Source: a bacterium (GTDB lineage: Bacteria; Chloroflexota; Dormibacteria; Dormibacterales; Dormibacteraceae). Taken from it: DNA of 64,000 nt. The stretch covers positions 62,001 to 126,000 of the forward strand of contig SCQL01000017.1 of NCBI GenBank assembly GCA_004299235.1. The letters are read 5' to 3'. This document shows, in pieces, positions 1-7,677 of the stretch (positions within the stretch are counted from its first letter, which is position 1; each line of letters starts with the position of its first letter). The position numbers and the translations under genes were made by a program. A model generated the notes under the pieces. The model was not told the origin of the DNA. It saw only the letters and a program-made list of their open reading frames with translations, and ran no database searches.

Positions 1-87
1 CGCCCCGAAACCAGAGGTCGGGCAGGGGCAAAGGAAATCGCAGCTGCAGGTCTCCATGTAGTTCCCCTCAATCCGCCATTGCGTCAT
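1..87 (-). CDS. DUF1326 domain protein, N-terminal fragment cut by the window edge
   Basis: Twenty-nine codons are visible, beginning MTQWRIEGNYMETCSCDF and continuing LCPCPT. The tryptophan-rich start followed by ETCxCxFLCPC is characteristic of DUF1326 proteins, a family of unknown function with clustered cysteines that suggest metal or thiol chemistry. The ATG at 87-85 follows a strong ribosome binding site, GGAGGG, about eight bases upstream on the minus strand. The rest of the gene lies left of the window. The family call is good; the function is unknown. Confidence 0.8.
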   Translation of the reverse strand, partial: MTQWRIEGNYMETCSCDFLCPCPTSGFGA

Positions 88-247
88 CCTCGGTTCCCTC
101 CTGTGTGAGAACAGATCGGATCTCGCGCCGGATCGCCTGGTGGTGGCGCCGGTGCGCCTCGCGGCCGCGCACACACCCAGTGCGAACGCTGGACACTAAT
201 TTAGACCTCCAGCCACGTTTTGAGGGCGGGTCGGTGAAGCTCGCGGA

Positions 248-961
248 TCAGCTGCCGGCCGCCGGAGCCCCGTCACCCGGTTGGCGGCCGAAAGCACCAG
301 AGCCGGTTGAGCACGTTCCATTCGCCCTTGGAGGCGTGATCGTCAAGGCGGTCGCCTGGATTGCGCCGGAGGCATCTGGGGATCCGGCAGCGCGCAGGCA
401 CTGGCCGACCTGAAGGGAAGCCGCGGTCGCCGCGGAGCTCAGACTCATATTGGCAACGGTCGGGACCGTGAGTGTCTCGCTGGCGTTGGTGGGCGTCAAC
501 ACGGTGACGGAGGTGCCGCTGACCGTGGTGACCTCCCCGCTCACAAGGCTCACATCGGCCTGGGCACTCGGGGCCGGCCGCGGGCTTGGGCTTGGTCGGG
601 CGCTGGCGCCAGGAGCTGGACTGAATATTGATCGTCCGGTGGCACAGCCGTTCGGGCCCCTGGGCGCCAGCCGCACCGATGTCGCCGTGACCAGCCCAGA
701 CGGGTCTTTCGTGCCCATGGCGACGATGCACTCGCCGGGCGTGATGTCGCCCAGGGTGGCCGTCGAGGTCTTGGTCATCCTCGTGGTGTTCGAAAGCACG
801 ACTGTGATGTCACCGCCGGCCCCGGCGAGGATGAGGGTCTGGCCGTTGATCTGCACCAACCGGCCCGTGGGTGGTCGCTGGGACCAAGCGTTGGCTGGGG
901 GGCTGAGGGGGTCTGAACGATCGCGCCTCCACCCCACTTCAAGTTCCATGATTGGTTTCAA
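248..961 (-). CDS. DUF5666-like secreted-type protein with two OB/beta repeats
   Basis: About 237 residues. Two homologous segments are visible (about residues 33-108 and 138-220). Each follows the pattern 'G.V..I.G.T..V......T..V...T......A...L..G.C' and ends in a short GC or GTC, as in DUF5666 beta-strand repeats of exported proteins. A Pro/Ser/Ala linker joins them. The oddity is the N-terminus: there is no signal peptide or lipobox, and the only starts (TTG at 961, ATG about 12 bases further in) lie three bases from the divergent gene at 965. The N-terminal export signal may have been lost, or the true start is elsewhere. Function unknown. Confidence 0.6.
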   Translation of the reverse strand: MKPIMELEVGWRRDRSDPLSPPANAWSQRPPTGRLVQINGQTLILAGAGGDITVVLSNTTRMTKTSTATLGDITPGECIVAMGTKDPSGLVTATSVRLAPRGPNGCATGRSIFSPAPGASARPSPSPRPAPSAQADVSLVSGEVTTVSGTSVTVLTPTNASETLTVPTVANMSLSSAATAASLQVGQCLRAAGSPDASGAIQATALTITPPRANGTCSTGSGAFGRQPGDGAPAAGS

Positions 962-964
962 CGG

Positions 965-1570
965 ATGAGCACATCGAGCCGTGGATTACGGGGTCGCTGG
1001 TTCACGGTGGCTCTGCTGGCGGTCGTGCTGGTGGTGGCCGGCGTCCAGGTCGCCAACCCACACAGCTACCTGTCGGAAGCCGTCGCGCGCATCGGCGAAA
1101 CCGGATCCGGCCCCGACGCAACCCTCACCAACCTCACGAGCGTCGATCAGCTGCAAGCGAGATTCAATCGTGACTCGGGCCACCCACGTCTGATCCTCTT
1201 GCTGTCGCCGACCTGACCGACGTGTGCCGCAGGCGCCCGGTGGGTGCGAAGCAACATCCTGGAGAGGTACCCGTCATCGGTCGTACGGGTCTATGTGGTT
1301 TGGTTCGACACGCTGCCAGCGGATTCGCGAGGCCTGGTCGACCGAAAGGTGCTGAACGATCCTCGAGTCGCCAACTACTACGACCCGAACCGCGTGGTCG
1401 GATCGTGGTTCGCCAAGCACACCGGTGGTGGCGGGATCGTCTGGGACGCTTACTTCCTTTATGGCGCGGATGCTTCGTGGAGCGATGAGCCAGGACCGCT
1501 CGTGAGCTCCGGCGGGACCGTGATCGGGTCGAGCGGTGACCTGGCGGCGGCGTTCCGCAAGCTCGTTTAG
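965..1570 (+). CDS. Probable selenoprotein: membrane-anchored thioredoxin-like protein with UxxC motif (UGA at 1214-1216)
   Basis: Two open stretches, 965-1213 and 1217-1570, lie in the same frame and are separated by a single UGA. Read through, they give one 201-residue protein. It has a signal-anchor helix at about residues 12-29, then a beta strand LILLLSPT, then U84-P-T-C87, then a helix AAGARWVRSNILERYP and a second strand VVRVYVVWFD. That is the start of a thioredoxin fold with the redox motif where expected, with UGA in place of the first cysteine. The C-terminal part (YDPNRVVGSWFAKH, WDAYFLYG) is conserved-looking and continues without further stops. The gene probably encodes an envelope thiol/selenol oxidoreductase. 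The alternative, a nonsense mutation, would have had to strike exactly the catalytic cysteine codon. No sel genes are in the window. Confidence 0.75.
1214..1247 (+). promoter_or_regulatory. Candidate bacterial SECIS element after the in-frame UGA
   Basis: The UGA at 1214-1216 is followed by a hairpin. Arm GCGCCC (1233-1238) pairs with GGGTGC (1242-1247) around the three-base loop GGT. The loop begins 22 bases after the UGA and opens with G. This satisfies the published general model for bacterial SECIS elements: a loop of 3-14 bases, 16-37 bases from the UGA, with G in the first two loop positions. The stem is only six pairs, including one G-U. The pairing is seen in the sequence; SelB recognition is inferred. 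Confidence 0.55.
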
Positions 1571-1642
1571 AGAATCGGAGGCGAAACCGGGCGCGGAACT
1601 CTCGTCCCGGGTTCGCGCCGCGCCGAGCCGCCTGCCTGGAAC

Positions 1643-2191
1643 TCAGGCGTGCACCTGACCTCGCCTGAACCGGCGCTCCGCGTAGTCGACTGGTCCCAAC
1701 ACGAAGCAGCCGACCTGGTCGTCCCTCCCGAGAACCCAATTCGAGATGGCCAGCACCTCGCATCCGCCGTAACCACGTGAGGCGGCGAGCAACATCGAGG
1801 CCCCATAGAAGATCAGGGCCGCATCGCTGGTGAAGGCAAGGGGGCGCGCGTACCACGGAGTCAGGAACAGGGCGAGGAAGACCAGCATGTTGAGCGCGGT
1901 GCCCCAGAGTCCGGTGGCTTGAAAACGGCTCGGATCACGACGGGCACGCACCCACTGGACTGTGAGTAACGCGGCTGGGAAGACGGCCGCGCCAAGAAAC
2001 AGGCCGAGCGGATCGAAGCCCGCCCGCAGCTGACCATGGTCCACCACGATCTGGCCTCCCAGCAACCCGTACACCACAAGGGCCAGACCAAGGACCACTC
2101 TAACGGCTGTGCCGGCGGAGCCAATCTCGCGCCTTCGCCCGCTCTCACTCGGCTTCATTCGCGCTTCCACCGGTCCTGCCTCCATCCCCAC
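1643..2191 (-). CDS. Small integral membrane protein, unknown function
   Basis: About 182 residues with roughly four hydrophobic helices: VRVVLGLALVVYGLLGG, LFLGAAVFPAALLTVQWV, MLVFLALFLTPW, and LIFYGASMLLAA. A cytoplasmic-looking, cysteine-containing C-terminal tail follows (GYGGCEVLAISNW, DDQVGCFV). The tail pattern recurs in unnamed actinobacterial and chloroflexal membrane proteins as I remember them, but I cannot name a family. The start may be the inner Met of MKPSESGRRR, about 33 bases downstream of 2191. It is convergent with the thioredoxin-like gene. Confidence 0.55.
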   Translation of the reverse strand: MGMEAGPVEARMKPSESGRRREIGSAGTAVRVVLGLALVVYGLLGGQIVVDHGQLRAGFDPLGLFLGAAVFPAALLTVQWVRARRDPSRFQATGLWGTALNMLVFLALFLTPWYARPLAFTSDAALIFYGASMLLAASRGYGGCEVLAISNWVLGRDDQVGCFVLGPVDYAERRFRRGQVHA

Positions 2192-2395
2192 CGTATAGCC
2201 TCACCCGAGGCAAGAGTCAAGTCTGGGCGGCTCGTCGACCGAGGACCGCTGGCCGGCAATGCCCGGGCCGATATCCAGACTCGCCGGTCTTTGCCCATAG
2301 CCAGACGCGTCTCTCCACTTCGGGGTGGGTGGTGGTGGGGTAACTTCCACCCGTATAGATGAATACGCCCGACCGAGCGTTTGGGAGGTGGTCAA

Positions 2396-2878
2396 ATGGG
2401 AGTCTCCAGACTGAAACGAGAGTCGGTCCGCTGTTGGGTCGCCGTTTCGGCAGTCGTCCTGTCCGCCTGCAGCGGTTCAGGGTCGCCTTCGGCTGCAACG
2501 TCACCGAGCCCCGCCGCTTCGCCAACGGTTATCGTCGCGACGGCTACCGTGACAGGTACCTCGGAACAGGTGCTGACGACGCCCGGCGGGCTCACCCTGT
2601 ACTACCTGACGTCGGACCTTGCCGCAACGCCGAAGTGCAGCGCCAGCTGCTTGACCCACTGGCCCCCACTGCTGTCGACCGGCGTCGTGGTCCTTCCGTC
2701 CGGTGTGTCAGGAGCCCTGACTATCGTCCAGAACAGCAACGGCAGCCAGGTCGCATACAACGGCCACCTGCTCTACAGGTTCGCTAACGACAAGGCTCAG
2801 GGCGATTCGAACGGCGAGGGCATCAAAGCTTTCGGCGGCACCTGGCATGCGGCCACACCGGGTCTTACCTCAACGTGA
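2396..2878 (+). CDS. Secreted lipoprotein with 'Y-X4-D' repeats (PF03640/COG4315 type)
   Basis: About 160 residues from ATG 2396, which sits behind GGGAGGTGG. An earlier in-frame start at 2381 would place that site inside the gene. The N-terminus has a basic stretch, a short hydrophobic core and lipobox VLSAC, so it should be a lipid-anchored exported protein. A low-complexity Ser/Pro/Ala linker follows. Two repeats come next: GGLTLYYLTSD with the CSASCLTHWPPL cysteine pair, and NGHLLYRFANDKAQGD with GGTWHAATP. This is the COG4315 'secreted repeat' pattern. Function is unknown; members often sit near redox or electron-transfer genes. Confidence 0.8.
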   Translation: MGVSRLKRESVRCWVAVSAVVLSACSGSGSPSAATSPSPAASPTVIVATATVTGTSEQVLTTPGGLTLYYLTSDLAATPKCSASCLTHWPPLLSTGVVVLPSGVSGALTIVQNSNGSQVAYNGHLLYRFANDKAQGDSNGEGIKAFGGTWHAATPGLTST

Positions 2879-3045
2879 TTGGGGCGTGGCTCACAAGTTC
2901 TCAACCGCAGCCGTCCCCCGAATAAGACTGCCTTGCTTCGAGGGACCGGTGGTCGCTCGCCCGGTTCGCGGATACGAACATCCGAGTCACCTGTGAACAC
3001 CAATCCGAAGCGCAAGAGCGGTGCTCATCAGCCTCGGCACAATCG

Positions 3046-3831
3046 TCAGAAGCGAACCAGTCCGCCATCGATCAGCAACGATTCACCGGTTATGAACGGA
3101 GCCTCATCAGAAGCGAGAAATGCCACCGCGGCAGCGACTTCCTCGGGTCTGGCCGCGCGACCCAATGGCGCTTCGTGCTCCGCCGCGCGCTTTGCCGATC
3201 CGATTGCTTCGCCGGTAATAGACGTCATCTCTCGGTCGATGTATTCCCACATCCGGGTCGACGTCACGTGGCCCGGGCAGTAGGCATTGACCGTGATCCC
3301 ATGTGGAGCTAGTTCTACGGCCAGGCTCTGCGTTAGTCCGATCACACCGAACTTGGTGGCCGAATAGGCGCTGATCAGGCTGCTCCCTCGACGGCCCGCT
3401 CCCGACGCTCCGTTAATGATCCGACCTCCCCGACCCTGAGTGATCATCTGACGCGCCGCTTCCCGACAACCAATGAAGACGCCACGTAGGTTCACATCGA
3501 CCACACGATCCCAGGCCTCCGTGGTCATGTCGATCAGCGGTCCGATCACGATGGTGCCCGCATTGTTGATCATGATGTCGAGGTGCCCGAAGGCTGCCAC
3601 CGTTCGCTCCACGGCATCCCTCACGTCGTCTTCGCTGGTCACGTCCGCGACCAGCCCGATTACCCGGCTGCCATCCGCTCCAAGTTTGGCTACCGCGTCT
3701 TGGACGGATTCCGCATGCAAGGCGATAACCGCAACCGAAGCCCCTTCAGCCAAAAGGCGCTCAGAAATCGCGTAGCCGAGACCACGAGTGCCGCCGGTGA
3801 CTATGGCCACCTTGTCGCGTAGGCCGTTCAT
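3046..3831 (-). CDS. SDR-family oxidoreductase (FabG-like)
   Basis: A 261-residue classical short-chain dehydrogenase. It has the NAD(P)-binding TGGTRGLG near residue 12, NNAG at about 90, and catalytic Ser in INGASG with YSATK (Tyr-x3-Lys) at about 155-159. The C-terminus ends IDGGLVRF, and the length is typical. It is the last gene of the long minus-strand operon, 19 bases after the RidA gene. By context it probably oxidises a hydroxy or reduces a keto product after amide cleavage. The substrate cannot be read from the sequence. Confidence 0.85.
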   Translation of the reverse strand: MNGLRDKVAIVTGGTRGLGYAISERLLAEGASVAVIALHAESVQDAVAKLGADGSRVIGLVADVTSEDDVRDAVERTVAAFGHLDIMINNAGTIVIGPLIDMTTEAWDRVVDVNLRGVFIGCREAARQMITQGRGGRIINGASGAGRRGSSLISAYSATKFGVIGLTQSLAVELAPHGITVNAYCPGHVTSTRMWEYIDREMTSITGEAIGSAKRAAEHEAPLGRAARPEEVAAAVAFLASDEAPFITGESLLIDGGLVRF

Positions 3832-3850
3832 CGATCACCGAATCCCGGTC

Positions 3851-4240
3851 TTACTTGAGGACCGCGATGGCGTCTACTTCCATCAACAGTTCCGGTAGGC
3901 CCAGATTCGCAACTTGGACCTGCGTGCAGATTGGGCAACGTCCCGGCTCGAAGAGCTGCTGGCGAACCGCGATCTCATCAGGTGCGTGGCGGATGTCCGC
4001 GAGAAAGACCGTGATCTTGATGACGTCGGCAAGCTTGCCGCCCGCCGCCTCAACCGCCAGTCGGATGTTGTGCCAGACGCGTTCCGCCTGCTTGCGCGGG
4101 TCACCAATGCCAACCACGTTGTTGTGCTCGTCAAAGGCGACCTGCCCAGCTATATAAACCGTGTCACCACAGCGAATGGCGTGGGCATAGGGCTCTGGTG
4201 GCGCGGCGAGTCCTTCAGGCTCCAGGTACGTTCGTTCCAT
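3851..4240 (-). CDS. RidA/YjgF-family (Rid) protein
   Basis: A 129-residue protein of family length. Rid hallmarks are GDTVYIAGQVAFDEHNNVVG, RQAERVWHNI-like spacing, VIKITVFLADI, and the C-terminal strand ELLMEVDAIAVLK. The usual substrate-binding Arg in the 'R.......P.....V' region appears near GRCPICTQVQVANL, where two Cys are unusual. Rid proteins hydrolyse reactive enamines/imines or act in pyrimidine-type ring degradation (as RutC does). Here it lies between an amidase and an SDR, so it plausibly clears an imine or aminoacrylate-like intermediate of the pathway. Confidence 0.85.
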   Translation of the reverse strand: MERTYLEPEGLAAPPEPYAHAIRCGDTVYIAGQVAFDEHNNVVGIGDPRKQAERVWHNIRLAVEAAGGKLADVIKITVFLADIRHAPDEIAVRQQLFEPGRCPICTQVQVANLGLPELLMEVDAIAVLK

Positions 4241-4260
4241 TCAACCTCCAAACATCGACA

Positions 4261-5679
4261 TCATTTGGCACGAGCGGCCTCGAGTCCCCTGGGAGCTCCG
4301 ATTCCGCCAATTGCACGCTCAATCGCCAACGCAACCTGTAACGCCGTCTGTTCGTCGAATGGCCGAGCCACAACCTGAACGCTGACTGGAAATCCGGCGC
4401 TTCCGACACCGGCCGGAACGGCGACCGCTGGCAACCCTGCGAGATTGAAAGGAGCCGTGGTGCGGACCAGCGCCTGGATGACCGGTTCGGCCCCCTCGGC
4501 AAATTCATAGTCAAGCTGATCCCATCGCTGAGCTTTGGCCGGAACGGTGGGCGCAACCAGGGCATCGAGCCTCTGGTCGGCAAACAACGCAGTCAAGGCC
4601 CGCTGAATCACGCGACGCGTCTTTTGCGCCCGAAGATAGAGCGAGGCCGGCAACAGCAGGCCGGTCTCGAGCAACCCCCGGACGTCGCTCCCAATCAGGT
4701 CTGCGGACCGTTTCATGCGACTCTCGTGATATGAGGCCGCCTCAGCAGCCACGATGGCGAACTCGGCGGCCAGGCAAGCATTGAGCTCGGGTAACTCGAC
4801 CTCCAGAACCTCGGCGCCATCCTGCTGAAGGCGCTTTGAAGTCGTGGTCAGGCCGTGTTTGAAGTCGGCTTCCATAGGAGAGAACGGAGCGCCGTCCAGC
4901 AATCCGATACGCAAGCCACGCACATGCTCGCTTGCGGGCAGGAGTGGCTGGGGTAGGTACGGCCGCGCTTGTGTGGTCTGATCACGCGGATCAGGGCCCG
5001 CGAGCACCGACAACATCAACGCGGCGTCCTCCACGGTTCGAGTTAACGTGCCCACATGGTCGAGCGACCAGCTGAGAGCGAGTGCTCCGCTCCGGCTGAT
5101 GCGCCCGTAGGTCGGTTTCAATCCGACAAGCCCGCAGTGGGATGCTGGAATTCGAATCGAGCCACCGGTATCCGAGCCGATCGCCCCTGGAACTACACTC
5201 GCGGCGACGGCAGCGCCCGATCCGCCGCTCGAACCTCCTGGACTGCGGTCGAGGTCCCATGGATTGCGCGTCGGCGGCGTATACACGCCGCACGCCAACT
5301 CGTGCGTTGTCGTCTTGCCAAACACGATCCCTCCGGCCGCGCGAATGCGCGCAACCGCCGTGGCGTCCTGCACCGCTGGACGAGACCCGGACATTGCGTT
5401 TGAGCCGCAGCCGGTCGTGCTCCCGGTGACATCGAAGATGTCCTTCACGGCAATCGGAATCCCGCGGAGAGCACCTCCGGTCGTGTCGTCCTGAAGCCGA
5501 GCCTCATGAATAACTCTTTCGGCATCGACGGACACGAACGCTCGGATCAGAGGCTCCGCCGCTTCATAACGGGCAAGCGCTGACGCTGCATATTCCGAAG
5601 GCTTGAGGTCCCGCGCCGCTATGAGAGCTGCCGCCTCTACCATGCTCAAGTCCCCTAGCCGGTCACTCACTCGTTCCAC
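4261..5679 (-). CDS. Amidase-signature hydrolase (AtzE/GatA-like)
   Basis: About 472 residues, the normal length for amidase-signature enzymes. The catalytic triad is visible: Lys in GIPIAVKDIFDV, cis-Ser in SPGGSSGGSGAAVAA, and nucleophilic Ser in GSDTGGSIRIPA. Downstream, HCGLVGLKPTYGRISRSGALALS matches the family closely. The enzyme hydrolyses an amide to carboxylate and ammonia in the cytosol. The GTG start at 5679 overlaps the upstream 59-residue gene by 13 bases; an ATG at 5643 is an alternative. Pairing with a tiny GatC/AtzG-like partner resembles AtzE-AtzG of the cyanuric-acid/biuret pathway. Confidence 0.9.
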   Translation of the reverse strand: MERVSDRLGDLSMVEAAALIAARDLKPSEYAASALARYEAAEPLIRAFVSVDAERVIHEARLQDDTTGGALRGIPIAVKDIFDVTGSTTGCGSNAMSGSRPAVQDATAVARIRAAGGIVFGKTTTHELACGVYTPPTRNPWDLDRSPGGSSGGSGAAVAASVVPGAIGSDTGGSIRIPASHCGLVGLKPTYGRISRSGALALSWSLDHVGTLTRTVEDAALMLSVLAGPDPRDQTTQARPYLPQPLLPASEHVRGLRIGLLDGAPFSPMEADFKHGLTTTSKRLQQDGAEVLEVELPELNACLAAEFAIVAAEAASYHESRMKRSADLIGSDVRGLLETGLLLPASLYLRAQKTRRVIQRALTALFADQRLDALVAPTVPAKAQRWDQLDYEFAEGAEPVIQALVRTTAPFNLAGLPAVAVPAGVGSAGFPVSVQVVARPFDEQTALQVALAIERAIGGIGAPRGLEAARAK

Positions 5680-5846
5680 CTCGGCTCAAAGTAGACCGCG
5701 GGTTCGACGTCTTCAAGCTCTTCAGCCGGCAAGCCGCCGAGCCCCACGATCTGTCCTTCGAAGGACCGCGTGACCTCGGTCAGCCGGTCATCGGGAATTG
5801 ACACTCGCAGCGCCAGCGCCCACTCCGCAACGAGCTCTTCTTTCAT
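5667..5846 (-). CDS. 59-residue GatC/AtzG-like amidase partner
   Basis: A short complete frame starts MKEELVAEWALALRVSIPDD and ends PAVYFEPRWNE. Features are an acidic helical body, a spacer VGLGGLPAEELEDVEPA and a terminal F.PRW. This layout resembles AtzG and GatC, small proteins that wrap around amidase-signature enzymes and stabilise them. Its ATG overlaps the stop of the creatininase gene (ATGA, 5843-5846), and its end overlaps the start of the amidase, so translation of all three is likely coupled. Similarity is judged by eye; the position makes it convincing. Confidence 0.7.
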   Translation of the reverse strand: MKEELVAEWALALRVSIPDDRLTEVTRSFEGQIVGLGGLPAEELEDVEPAVYFEPRWNE

Positions 5847-6652
5847 CGTGGGACATCGGGAAAGGCGCGGAACATCGACTCGACGTTCTCAACGAATCGA
5901 ACCGAAGCCTCCTCGATCTGGTCCAGATACTGGCGCCCGCGCTCGGCGGTCGAACCGGATGGGTCGCCCCAGACCCCAGATCGGCTGGCGCGTGGCAGTG
6001 TCCCCGTGGCGGAAAAGAAGAAGGCTGAAACCATGGCCGGTGTCGGTTCGACGGGGAACGGCGGGTATTCGCGAACCGCGTGCTCGAGCTTCACCAACGA
6101 TGCGTTCACGGCCAGCACCGCCGACGTCTCACCGATGTTCGCGTGAAGACCAACCTCCGCTCCGAGATAGGTGCTCAGCTGTTCCGGGGGCAGAGCGTCC
6201 CAATAGTTGAACGGAAACGCAATCGTGCCCTTGGGCAGCCGATCGCCTATTTCCATGAACGCGCCCGACAACGCAATGGTGTTCGTGTAATGGCCGTTCA
6301 CGAGGATGATCTCGCGGAATCCGCCGAGAGCCAGTGAAAGGACGATGTCCTGAACCAGGCCAGTCATCGTTTTTACCGAGAGGTACGGGATGCCCGGATA
6401 GCCGCGATGGTCTCCGGACAGTCCGTAGCTGAGGGTTGGTCCAACCAGGGCATCGATCCTTCGCGCAAGCCGCACTGAAACCTCGGTCGCAAGAATTGAA
6501 TCCGTGCCATATGGCGAGTGCGGTCCGTGCTGCTCCGTCGACCCCACCGGAATGACCACCTTAGGGCTCTTCTCGAGGTGGGCCTTCACCTCGAGCGTTG
6601 TGCATGAGGACAAGAAAAGCCTTCCACCGTCTGATCGTTCGATTTCGATCAT
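5843..6652 (-). CDS. Creatininase-family amidohydrolase
   Basis: A 269-residue protein. Family metal-binding motifs are PVGSTEQHGPHSPYGTD (Glu/His/Asp ligands, about residues 36-52), a variant NGHYTNT where most members have NGHGGN, and a second His/Glu region LHANIGETSAV at about 168. These Zn/Mn enzymes open cyclic amides (creatinine) or cleave related N-substituted amides. It lies 38 bases after the ABC permease and is translationally coupled to the AtzG-like gene. It is the most likely first catabolic step on the imported substrate. The NGHYTN variation suggests a substrate other than creatinine. Confidence 0.85.
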   Translation of the reverse strand: MIEIERSDGGRLFLSSCTTLEVKAHLEKSPKVVIPVGSTEQHGPHSPYGTDSILATEVSVRLARRIDALVGPTLSYGLSGDHRGYPGIPYLSVKTMTGLVQDIVLSLALGGFREIILVNGHYTNTIALSGAFMEIGDRLPKGTIAFPFNYWDALPPEQLSTYLGAEVGLHANIGETSAVLAVNASLVKLEHAVREYPPFPVEPTPAMVSAFFFSATGTLPRASRSGVWGDPSGSTAERGRQYLDQIEEASVRFVENVESMFRAFPDVPR

Positions 6653-6690
6653 CTCCTTCGCCCGGATGCGCCCTGCCGCCGCTGGGGCAT

Positions 6691-7677
6691 CTAGGTCTTC
6701 AACCTTTGCCGGTAGACTCCGAGCAGCGCGACGATGATGAGTCCCTCTATCAGCTCTTGGTAGAAGGCATCCACTTGCACGCTGACAAAGAACTCACTCA
6801 GGAAGCCGAGCACCAGCGCCCCGCCCAGGACTCCGATCACGGAGCCTTCGCCGCCGAACAGACTCACGCCGCCGATCACCACCGCGGTGATGGTCGTCAG
6901 CAGCAAAGTGGCACCCAGATCCGGAGAGCCGACGTATGACTGCGTCAGCTCCAGCAGGCCCGCGGCGGCGGCGATAACAGAGCAGATGACGTAAGACGCG
7001 AAGCTCACTTGCGATGTGCGTACGCCGGCAAGACGAGCCGCCTCGCGATCTCCCCCCACCGCGTAGAGATGCTTGCCAAGCGCCGTCTGCCTCGCTACGT
7101 ACCAGCACAAGGCCCAAAAGACCCCCATGGTCAGCAGAAGAACCGGGACGCCGGCCACTGTCGACACGTAGATCGCGTAAAAGCCGGGCGCGGCCTGCCC
7201 GATTGGATTGCTGCTGTAGGTGTAAGCGATTCCCTGAAGGATGTAGAGCATGCCAAAGGTCGCGACAAACGGGGAGATCCTCAGCCAGTTGACCAGCAGG
7301 CCGTTGATCGTTCCGGCAACCAGACCGATTCCCAGCGACGCCAGGATCGCCACCAGGATGTTGCCGTTGCGGCCGCCCATGATGACTGCCGCCGCCATCC
7401 CGCTTAGAGTCGCGACGGAGCCAATCGAGAGATCGATGCCGCCGCCAATGACCACAAAGAACTCAGCCGCTGCCGCCATCCCTACGAAAGCGGTTCCCTT
7501 GAACGTCTCCAGGACCACATCGGTTGACCGGAACGTGTCGGACAGGGCGGTGCTCAACAAGAACAGCAACGCGAACAACGTCCAGGCGAGGACCGCGCGC
7601 GCGTGGCGCCGCAACCAATACCCGGACCCCGGGATCTGTGGCAGCGCCAGTCGCGTGGTCACGGAGCGAGTGCTCAC
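6691..7677 (-). CDS. Ribose-type ABC transporter permease (RbsC-like)
   Basis: About 328 residues of mostly hydrophobic helices. The carbohydrate-uptake-2 signature is present: FFVVIGGGIDLSIGSVATLSG, and later YAVGGDREAARLAGV (the loop that contacts the ATPase) and VIGGVSLFGGEGSVIGVLGG. Two such permeases in this operon probably form a heterodimeric channel. The start overlaps the end of the ATPase gene (7674-7677, GTGA type). Confidence 0.9.
   Translation of the reverse strand: MSTRSVTTRLALPQIPGSGYWLRRHARAVLAWTLFALLFLLSTALSDTFRSTDVVLETFKGTAFVGMAAAAEFFVVIGGGIDLSIGSVATLSGMAAAVIMGGRNGNILVAILASLGIGLVAGTINGLLVNWLRISPFVATFGMLYILQGIAYTYSSNPIGQAAPGFYAIYVSTVAGVPVLLLTMGVFWALCWYVARQTALGKHLYAVGGDREAARLAGVRTSQVSFASYVICSVIAAAAGLLELTQSYVGSPDLGATLLLTTITAVVIGGVSLFGGEGSVIGVLGGALVLGFLSEFFVSVQVDAFYQELIEGLIIVALLGVYRQRLKT

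Noticed and set aside
105-413. A 102-codon plus-strand frame near the left edge
   Set aside because: Arg/Trp/Pro-rich, overlaps the DUF5666-like gene and has no motif or convincing start site.
1244-1570. A separate 108-residue gene starting at the GTG 1244
   Set aside because: It would begin in the middle of a thioredoxin helix after the redox Cys, with no ribosome site; the read-through reading explains both halves.
1164-1856. A 230-codon minus-strand frame over the UGA of the thioredoxin-like gene
   Set aside because: Arg/Ser/Pro-rich composition without any domain; it overlaps two better-supported genes.
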